Under the pieces are notes generated by a model. It was given only the letters and a program-made list of their open reading frames with translations. It did not search any database and was not told the origin of the DNA. Below are positions 35,432 through 44,550 of a DNA stretch of 64,000 bases, one piece after another (the first letter of the stretch is position 1; each line of letters opens with the position of its first letter). This DNA is from Oscheius dolichura. Its lineage: Eukaryota > Nematoda > Chromadorea > Rhabditida > Rhabditidae. The position numbers and the translations under genes were made by a program. The DNA lies in the NCBI GenBank assembly GCA_932521035.1, contig OW051493.1, positions 10,252,001 to 10,316,000 of the forward strand, written 5' to 3'.

Positions 35432-36772
35432 CTAATGACGATCTCTTGAGCGACTTCGTGAACGATGACGAGGGCTTCGGCTTCTGCGACGTTCGCGATC
35501 ACGGTCACGGCGACCTTTCTTCCGATCACGAGAACGACTTCGCTTTCTATCACGGGATCTACAAAAATTGGGCAAAGAATATTAAACAATATACCTTGAT
35601 CGTTTCTTTTCTTTCGATTTACTTCTCTTCCTATCCCGAGATCGGCTCCTTTTTTTGTCCTTCGAGTGTTCTCGCGACCGACTTCGACGAGAAGATCTTT
35701 CTTTTGATTTTCGTTTTTCTCTATCCTCACGTTCGCTACGTTCTCTGAATTTAATATTAGTTGACAACGGTTGAATGTACCTGTCTCTATCCCGATGGCT
35801 CTTTAGTTTCTTCTCGCGATCTTTTTCTCTTTCCGCGTCGCTATCCTCGCAAGAACATTCACCACCAGAACAGGAACAAGAGCAGCTAAACTCCGAATGT
35901 TTTTCATTTCGGAAAAACTCACTCGCTTTCTTCATCTTCTTTCTTTTTGATAATCTCAATCTTCTTCTCCGAAATCTCTGGATCAGCAATTAAATCATAT
36001 TTATCTAAGCCATCATCATCTCCATCATCCTGTATAGTTAAACGTTTTTTCAACGATGATATAAAAATACTTCTATATCCGAGCCCAACTTGTATTTATC
36101 CATATCTTCTCCATTTTCTTCATCGTCTTCATCTTCAATTTCACCTTCGTCTTTGATTTGCTCTTGGTCTGGATTAGCTGATGATGACATCTGTAACAGA
36201 AATAAGAAATTATTGAACACATCAAATACTTCTTGGGCACTTCTTTTCTTTATACGACCAAATTCATCAAATTGTTCGTCATAATCTCTTTTAACGTATT
36301 CAACATCTTGTCGATCCATGTAACCACCACCATAGCCTGGAATCGAAATAATTGCACGATGTTTTGAAAACTACCTGTTCTTCTTTCTAAATCTGCTAAT
36401 TTAGGAGCATTGCACACGTTACAGGTCTTTCGTCTTGCCCAATTTACATTGCCACATCTGAAAATGAGCAAATAGAAACTACTAAAATAACTTACTTGGA
36501 ACATACCCAATCTTCTGCAGCAAAAAGACCTTTAGATTTATCGGCCAATTCTTTTCCAATTTCCTTACCAATCCGATTTTTAGCACGAGGTTTTGCTAAT
36601 ATGGAAAATTATTGAAATGCTATAGATGCTTACGTTTCCCACAAGTTGAGCACTCTTCTTCCATTTCGGGGTTAACTGTAGCACATTTTGCATCCACGCA
36701 TGCCCATTCACCTTCTTTCAGCGCTCTTCTTTTTGCATGTTGTTCATCATAATCGTCATATTGAGAACTCAT
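35432..36772 (-). CDS. ZRANB2: ZRANB2-type zinc-finger / SR-rich splicing protein
   Basis: Exons: 36772-36634, 36595-36496, 36457-36375, 36336-36230, 36190-36071, 36029-35923, 35885-35781, 35744-35595, 35558-35432; 345 residues. There are two RanBP2-type zinc fingers: the first is ACVDAKCA..CSTCGKPKPR and the second DWVCSKCGNVNWARRKTCN. A conserved GYGGGY..DEFGRIKKR region follows, then an acidic stretch (EDEDDEENGEDMDKYKLGSD), a Cys/Ser patch (CSCSCSGGECSCEDSD) and a long Arg/Ser/Lys-rich tail ending RSRSRSRDRH. The fingers bind AGGUAA-like 5' splice sites in the human protein. The gene is 233 bp upstream of the YIPF gene on the same strand and shares a 539-bp divergent promoter with beta-COP. 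Confidence 0.95.
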
Positions 36773-37311
36773 CAGAGTGCCTGAAAAAACGAAGATAAAA
36801 GTATGTGCACGTAACGCGATGCTGACAAAGAGAACTGTCGAATATTTTCAATATTGTTGTTATGAGATGATACTAATATTCACTAGATAATAATTAGAAA
36901 AGCGTGATGCTGGATATGAAAGAAGACAAAAAATAGAATCCACGACGAAATTGGCAATACCGTACGTTCAAATGGGAAATTTTTCATTTTGGACGCGGTC
37001 TTGTCGCGGCACTTACGCATTGCCTTGACTGACGTGGTTGACTGAAGCCAACGTTTTACTCATTTTTACTATTTTCTGCTTTGCCTTGGGGTTTTATTGA
37101 TAACGTTTCGTAAATATGACACAAAGAAGACTATAAGAAGAGTACTGCAAAAAGCAATACAGTCGATTGATTGACAAACTCGTTTGATCTTACAATAGTT
37201 TAGGGCAAAAATCAGATATGATCCGTTGTCCTTTGCCACGTTTTCATTTATGTTTCTTCAATTTTCAATCTTCTTTCATGTGTTGTTCTATAAGTACATA
37301 GATTTTTCAGG
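36773..37311. promoter_or_regulatory. Bidirectional promoter ZRANB2 / beta-COP
   Basis: 539 bp separate two divergent start codons and contain no coding frame. GATTTTTCAG just before the beta-COP GATGG start (37301-37310) is a trans-splice acceptor candidate. Confidence 0.6.
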
Positions 37312-40300
37312 ATGGCTACCGGCGAGCAGCCGTGCTATACGCTTATTGCTGTCCCCAGCGATTGGGAACCTCCAAGTGAGGCGCATCTGAAGGATAAGCT
37401 GGAAAAAGGTTTGGCATTATTTTAATTATTATTTTGGTATTTCAGGAAACGTCAAGGATAAAAATGAAACATTGGAAAGGTTAATCCTTATGCTTCTCAA
37501 TGGAGATAAAGTGTCACCAAGTATTTTGATGTATGTCATTCGGTTTTGCCTGCCTTCGATTGACCACAGACTGAAGAAGAACCTCCTTCTCTTTTGGGAA
37601 GTTGTCCCCAAGGTAACTTATTATCACTGTCATATGAAACAAGAAGTTCAGACAAATCCACAAGGGAAACTTCTCCATGAAATGATTCTCGTTTGTGATG
37701 CTTATAGAAAAGATCTCCAACATCCAAACGAGTTTGTCCGTGGTTCAACGCTCAGGTTTATAATCATGTTTGCGGAAGTAATATTATATTTAGATTTTTG
37801 TGTAAACTCAAAGAACCAGAACTATTGGAGCCATTAATGCCGTCGATCAGACAATGTTTGGAGCATAATCATTCTTATGTGAGAAAGAATGCTATTTGCG
37901 CTATTTTCACCATTTATAGTTAGCTGTTCACATTGCACAATAAGGTCTTCATTTAGGGAACTTTGAATTTTTAATTCCTGATGCTCCGGAACTAGTATTC
38001 GGATTCTTAGAAAGAGAACAAGACGCATCCTGCAAAAGAAACGCATTTATGATGCTCTTGCACGTTGATCAAGCTCGAGCCCTAGATTATCTATCAGGAT
38101 GTATTGATCAGGTCACACAGTTTAACGACATCCTGCAGTTAGTTATTGTCGAGTTAATCTACAAGGTATATTTGACATTTTAAAGTAAATTCTCATATTG
38201 CAGGTTTGCCATGCCAATCCCGCTGAGCGTTCTCGGTTTATTCGTTGTGTTTATAATCTGCTAAAGTCTAACAGTGCTGCCGTTAAATATGAAGCCGCAG
38301 GAACTCTTGTCACTCTTAGTTCTTATCCGGCAGCTATTAAGGAAGCTGCTAGCGCTTACATTGAACTCATTGTCAAGGAGAGCGACAACAATGTTAAGCT
38401 TATTGTTCTTGACCGTCTTATGGATCTTCGCCAGTCTACTACCCACGAAAAAATTTTACAGGAACTTGTTATGGATATTTTGAGAGTAGGACAATTATGA
38501 GTAACCTGCAAACTTGTATTTGAAGGTTTTGTCCTCTCCCGGACTTGAAGTTCGTCAGAAAACCCTCTCGCTTGCTTTGGATCTCGTTTCTAGTCGAAAT
38601 GTCGAGGAAATGGTGGCATTCCTTAAAAAAGTACTTGAACAATAGTTTTTTGTTATAATTGCTTATAGGAAATCGCGAAATCATCTAGCGACTCGAATGA
38701 TGAATCTGGTAAATACAGACAGGAGCTCGTTAAAACTCTGCACGTCGCTACAATAAGATTCCCTGATGTTGCTCCTAATATTATTCCTGTGCTAATGGAG
38801 TTCTTATCTGACGACAATGAAGTCGCAGCTCAGTATGTATTACATTTTGTCCGCGAAGCTGTGCATAAACTGCCCACATTGAAGGAGTCTATTCTTTCCT
38901 CACTGCAGGTTTGTAGTAACCTTCTTTTTAAATTTGTATGCGTTTCAGCAAGGCCTCCTTTCTATCCGTAAACCGAAAATTTTCCAATCGGCCTTGTGGA
39001 TTCTCGGATCTTATTCTGATGGCGATAATTCCCTTCTTTCCGTTTTGGGTCTAATCAAGAAGTCCCTCGGTGAACTTCCTATTGTTGCAAGTGAACTGAG
39101 CGAAGTACAAAATGAGAATCAACCACCTGAGGAGAAAAAGGTTTACCCTTCGCTTTTAATATGATCATTAATAATTTTTCAAGGCCGCTACACGTCAGCT
39201 GGTTACTGCGGACGGCACCTATGCAACCCAATCTGCCTTGGTCACTATCAAAAAGACAGACCAGAATATTCCTCCCCTTCGCAAGTTCTTATTGGAATCG
39301 GACTTCTTCCTCGGGGCGCAGCTGGCTACCGTTCTTACAAAAATGGCTGAGAGATTCGAGAAAACCAATGCTTCTCGCCCTGAAAGAGCTCACAGGTTTA
39401 TTTTTGTTTTCCACCATAGTTAATTTTTAATCTTTAGATATCGTGCTGAGTGTATGTTCATTCTTTCCAGTATTATTCATCTAGGAAAAAGCGGTATTGC
39501 TAGATCAGGAGTTACAGAAGATGATCTTGACAGGTTTCGTGTGTTTTTATGCGTAAAAACTGAAATTTGTAGAATGGGTGCCACAATAAAGTTGCTTGCT
39601 CTTGGCTGCCCCGGAGCCGCTGAAATCTACCTTGATCGCTGTCAGGATAGTTTGGATCTCATGTTGGCTAATACCCATAAGGATACTGCTGAAGAGCTAG
39701 AGAAGAAACGTGAAAAGAATACAGTCCAGGTATTGTTATTTTCAACGATGATCTATTGCTTTTTTTAACAGATTGATAAAACTATTGCCTTCTCTCAACT
39801 TACTACCAGAGGAGATGCTACTGGCGGTGAAAACCTGTTCGATGCTGCTCTCTCACAAGCTCTTGGAACCGCTCCCAAGACACAGAAATTTGATTTCTCC
39901 AGCTCTAAACTTGGAAAAGTTATTCAGCTGTCAGGCTTTTCTGATCCGGTTTATGCAGAAGCCTATGTTAATGTCAATCAATATGATATCGGTCCGTTTA
40001 TTAGTTTTATTCTTCTCAACATTATCCTTTAGTATTGGATGTTCTTATTGTTAACCAGACTGCCGATACTCTTCAAAACGTGTCTTTGGAACTCTGTACT
40101 GATGGTGATCTCAAGCTTGTTGATAAGCCTTCTCCCATTACGCTTGCTCCTTCCGATTTTGCGAATATCAAAGCAACCGTAAAAGTAGCCAGCACTGAGA
40201 ATGGAATTATTTATTCGACAATTTCTTATGATGTCCGTGGATCAACTTCCGATAGGAATTGTGTATATTTACAAGACATCAAAATCGATATTATGGTAAA

Positions 40301-40814
40301 CTAATGCTTTGTGTCCTACTCATTTATTACAGGATTATATTGTTCCTGGTAATCTTAGCGATGATGAATTCCGTAAGATGTGGTTTGAATTTGAATGGGA
40401 GAACAAGGTGTCAGTCAATACTACAATCACCGATTTACGAGAATACATTGAAAATCTAGCCAGTTCTACCAATATGAAGATACTCACAGGCGATGCAGCG
40501 ATCGGTATTTTATTCGTTTCTTTTTGTTAAAATTTATGATATTTAGAAGGTGATTGTGGATTCCTCGCTGCTAATCTTGCTGCTCATTCTATTTTCGGAG
40601 AAGACGCTTTAGCTAATGTATCAATTGAAAAATCGAGCCCTATGGATTCCGAGTCTCCTATTATTGGTCATATTCGAATCAGAGCAAAGAGTCAAGGAAT
40701 GGCTCTCACCATTGGAGATAAGGTTTGTGATTATTTGTTTTGTTGTAGCTAGCAACGTTGCAGATCGGCCTTGCTCAAAGGAAAGCATCCTCCCATATTT
40801 CTTCTCCAGCGTAA
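37312..40814 (+). CDS. copb-1: Coatomer subunit beta (beta-COP)
   Basis: Exons: 37312-37408, 37446-37612, 37652-37755, 37794-37918, 37957-38165, 38204-38485, 38526-38630, 38669-38908, 38949-39140, 39184-39395, 39438-39533, 39573-39729, 39772-39991, 40033-40295, 40333-40504, 40547-40722, 40764-40814. All phases close to 955 residues (human beta-COP 953). The adaptin-like helical N-terminus is clear ([58 protein letters not shown]). The appendage region carries [20 protein letters not shown] and [20 protein letters not shown]. It is part of the COPI coat for Golgi-to-ER traffic. Two introns use non-canonical acceptors ending GAAG (38525) and CAAG (39183). The stop lies 193 bp from the convergent sugar-transporter stop. 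Confidence 0.97.
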
Positions 40815-41006
40815 TGACACCATTTGATCAGATATTTATTTATTTATTAATTAAATGTCACTAATTGTGATATACATAATTTTTACTGTGATGTTTTTTG
40901 ATAGCCTCTAATACTCTTTGTTTAATCTCACAGCCGATTGTATTTTTGTTTTCTGGTGTGTACATTTATTTCACTGCAAATAAAATGGGTAAGAGTAGGA
41001 ATAATT

Positions 41007-43118
41007 TTATTGAAGATCTTGTTTTTTCATTTCTAGTGAATCATCTATTTTACCTCGAAGAATATCAACAATATCATGAATTTCTCTTCCCTTTGTCTCT
41101 GGAAGGTAGAGAACAAGGTAGATAATACTCAAAATAGAAGGAATACTAAAGAGAATTATGAAAGAATAGACATCAATCCGTTGAAATAACGGCAACGTGG
41201 TAAATGTAACAATAACAACGGCAATGGTATTGAGAGCATAGGAAATGGCCTGTGTCATGCTCCGATACCGCTGAGGAACCAATTCAGCCGAGAGAAACCA
41301 GGCAACATTACCTATTCCGGCTCTAGAAAGGTTGTTGATTAAAAAATGGGTTTCAATAATTACCCAAAAGTAAAACCATGGCCAATCAAGGCTGCTAAAC
41401 AGCCATACTTGAGAAAATCGAGCTGTGGCTGGAGAAGAGCACACATAACATAAACAAGGATGATAATATTGTTTAGAATAGAGAAAATGAGCAGCAAAGG
41501 ACGGCGACCGACTCTAAAACAGCTGATTTTCTATTTTTGGGATATATTCACCGTTCAACAAACAGGGAGCCGGTGAAAGTGCCTATCATAAAAGCTAGAG
41601 TCATTCCGGTACTGCTCCAAGCGGCTAGGGAAGTACTCAAATTGACTTTTTCGAGGAAATAAGTGGAGAGGAGGAGGAGAGACCAATCAGCAACGGTTAG
41701 CTGGAATTGAGCAGTGTTAGAAAAAAAAATAAAAATGTTTGACTCCGGGGGAATCAAACCCGTGATGTTTCATTCACAGGCGCGCTACACCCCATTGCGC
41801 CACGTGACAAGATGGTGCTCAAGGGGAATAAGTGCAAGCTAAACCTGACCTGAAGTGCGCAACAGCTCAAAGCTAGTGCTTTTCTCAAATAACTCTCTTC
41901 AAATATCTCCTTTAGAATTACAAGCGGTGAGACCGTATCCTTCTCCTGGCCTTCCAGGGTTATCTCTTCTATCACACGTTTTACGTTTACTTCGTTTCCA
42001 TGAAAAAATTTCACAGCCTTTTCTGCTTCTTCTTGATCTCCTTTGACCAAGAGAAGATATTTCGGCGTTTCAGGAATAAAAAACAAGAAGACAAAGAAGA
42101 TAAAACCTAAAAATTGGCTTTATTTGAAAGATTGGAGATTTTGCGCGCCGCCCCCGTAAAATCTCGGCAGCTTGGCCACTAGTTACTTGGCGTGCGTTTA
42201 TTATCGATCCTCCAGCTGCCGAGAGTTTACGGGTGCGGTGGCAGGGAAATTTGGCTCACAAGGGGGAATGGCTATTCCCAACAGATATCCCAGATGGTTT
42301 CCAAGGAATTCTGGAGTTCCAAGAAGACTGGTAACTACACACATGACAGCGAAGGAGACTTCGGCTAGAGTGGATAAAGCTCCCCGGTTTTTGGTGGGAG
42401 AACATTCCTGAAGGGAAAATTATGGATATTTATTGGCTTGCCTACCTGGAGATACAGTATACTAGACTGAAAGGTGATGGCAGTGAATATGGACGTAATT
42501 ACCCGGCCGAAGAAGAGAAGCAACGGATTGTAGAGGACGATTCCTAGGTAGCGAAGAACCGCTCCGAGGAGATTCCCTCCATTTCCCACCAGGAACCCAA
42601 TTTTCCGACCAAAACGGTCATTTAGAAGAGGACTGACCCAAATACCCAGGAAAAATCCAACAAACCTGAAAAAAATCGTAAATTTTGTTAGAAAATTAAT
42701 TTTGCAATATCGGTAACCGCGCGTAAACAGCAGGCGGCCGTTGCTTGGCGCGCGTTGGACGAAATTCGCTGAACATATTCTCAGCTTTAGATGCATTTTT
42801 TGATATTTTTATAATTTTTAAATTTATTATCCACAATCAGCAGAAAATTCTGAATATTTTGAACCTAAAATGAGTGTAACTCACCAAATATTGAGGATAA
42901 TATTCCAGACTCCGTTGTAGGTCTCTTCTGACATCTCCTTTCCATTTCTTTGGAAGGATTCATTCAAATATTCCTAAAAGACGGTACAGTATAATAGTTG
43001 AACAGCTTACCTTGAACTGATTTACCGGAGTATTCAAATAAGTACTGGAGAATCCGTAGTTAAAATTACAGGCAAAGGCAATGACGGAGAAGATGAAGAA
43101 TTGCCAGGCGAGACCCAT
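41007..43118 (-). CDS. SLC2-type sugar transporter (MFS), paralogue A
   Basis: Exons: 43118-43011, 42973-42885, 42665-42446, 42407-42260, 42106-41850, 41700-41552, 41513-41364, 41322-41007; 478 residues. Sugar-transporter signatures are in order: NDRFGRK between TM2 and TM3, RYLGIVLYNPLLLFFGR, PETPKYLLLVKGDQEEAEKA after TM6, GRRPLLLIF, and PETKGREIHDIVD after TM12. Twelve hydrophobic stretches can be counted. The family moves hexoses across the plasma membrane; substrate and direction cannot be read from sequence. The C-terminal half keeps fewer charged family residues than canonical GLUTs. It is a tandem paralogue of the gene at 44551-46968. The intron at 41701-41849 holds a tRNA-like sequence and the one at 42107-42259 a palindromic element. 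Confidence 0.9.
41739..41808 (-). other. tRNA-like sequence filling a transporter intron
   Basis: The minus strand has an A-box-like TGGCGCAATGGGGTGTAGC, a B box GGGTTTGATTCCC and GGAGTC at the 3' side. It occupies half of a 149-bp intron that the paralogous gene lacks. Acceptor-stem pairing is weak. Confidence 0.55.
42148..42241. repeat. Palindromic hairpin element, family P, copy 8
   Basis: Arms CCCGTAAAATCTCGGCAG and CTGCCGAGAGTTTACGGG enclose about 45 bp. It lies in an intron of transporter A. Confidence 0.85.
42712..42868 (-). repeat. Dispersed repeat B, copy 2 (transporter A intron)
   Basis: Reverse-oriented copy: GTAAACAGCAGGCGGCCG, GTTGGACGAAATTCGCTGAA, the AT-rich core with TTTTTGATATTTTTATAATT, then CAGCAGAAAATTCTGAAT. 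Confidence 0.75.
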
Positions 43119-44550
43119 TTTTGGAGAGTTTCAGACTGAATTCCCCAGAAATGTTGGTGTCATTAGATAGAGGAGACAATTCTCTACAAGATAGCCGGGG
43201 CACTTTTTTGAAAATTGGACGTTTCTAGCCCCAAATGGGCAAAAGTTCCCTCGCGGTTATTACTCTTCATAGGGGGAATAGCCACTTTCAAAACTCCACC
43301 ACGGGGTGGGAAATAAAGATTTGGATGAAATGTTTGACACTACCGAACTCTGCAGAAAATTCTCTACAAAACTAGTTTAATACATTTTAAGAAAAGGAGT
43401 ATAGTTTGGGTCGGATTGACCAAAAGAATAGAGAGAGGAACTGTTCAATGGTCCCTGGCTGGAAGAGGCACCGCCGACCCGAATGAGCCATTCGGCTGAC
43501 TAACAATGGGAAAGGGAGGGAAGTAGAGAAAGGATAGGAGTGTAAAAAAGAGGCTAGACAACTTTTTTATTCGATTTTTCAAAGAAGAAAGGGCCCCTTG
43601 GCAGAGACTGATAAAGGTAATGGACAGAGGCTCTTCCGCCTCGTAAAACACTCGTAAATTGGAGAATCATTGTCTGGGATTGATTTTCAGGGACTGCTCA
43701 GGGGAAAGAATGGTTTATTTACAAAGTATAGGCTCAAAATTACAGTATTACAGTAGCAAAGAGGCGGTAACCGCGCCCTAACCAGGTCCGGGCCAGTTAG
43801 ACGCCTTTTCGGGGGAAGTGCGCCAGCTTTGCCCTTTTTTGGTGCAGTAGGACTACAGTATTTGGTATACTGTATTTAATATTTCGGGTCTGTTACACTG
43901 AAAAAGTGCAAAACTAGCACAGTTCCCCCGGAAATGAGCCTCCACCGAACAGTCCCAATTAGGGCTGTCAAACGGGTCGGGTCCAAGGTGGATCGGGCTT
44001 TGGACCCGACCCGACCGTAGACAGATCCTTCCAAATGGCACAATGCGTTGAGGCGCGCGCCAGTAGAATAAGATCACGGGTTCGATCCTCGCCGTAGGAA
44101 AACATTTTTGCTGAAAACTCACAGAGTCGAAAGTAAAATAGGCATGGCTGCTTTCTAGAGGTAACCAGACAAGGGATCCCGAATAGAACTGCTCATCCTC
44201 TCCGCCCATTATCAGTTTCCCGCACATATCTCCAACATTCCAAACGTCGCCAGTTATCCACAGAGAGATCACTTTTTCCTTCATCAGCCTGTTCTCTGTC
44301 CTCCCTGTCCTCCCTGTCCTCGCAATTTTTGGAAAAGGTATCGATTTGAAGTGAAGCTTGGAAGACTCGCTGCTCCGACGAGCTGAAGTAAGAGGAGAGC
44401 AGCGGCCGGGCCGAGCATCCTTCTTTGTTGTGAGGTGACCCGAGCCGCTGACCTCCAAGGGTCATGGGGCCGGGCAGGGCTAGATTAGAGGGCAAGAACC
44501 CAATGTACAATTCTTTATAGACAACAACGACAATAATTACACCGATTCCA
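43119..44550. other. Spacer between tandem transporters
   Basis: It contains repeat D (43160-43400, minus) and a tRNA-like sequence (44047-44097). A minus-strand 201-codon open frame (43853-44458) spans the tRNA-like sequence and has no domain, so I treat it as fortuitous. Confidence 0.5.
44047..44097 (+). other. tRNA-like 3' half
   Basis: A B box CGGGTTCGATCCTCG follows a GC-rich GAGGCGCGCGCCAGTAGAATA. Only the 3' portion looks tRNA-like. Confidence 0.45.

Noticed and set aside
3079-42241. CRISPR-like array from recurring CTGCCGAG..ACGGG units
   Set aside because: The copies are dispersed, palindromic and in a eukaryotic gene context; no regular spacing or cas genes.
43853-44458. 201-codon minus-strand frame between the transporters
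   Set aside because: It overlaps a tRNA-like sequence on the other strand and has no recognisable domain.
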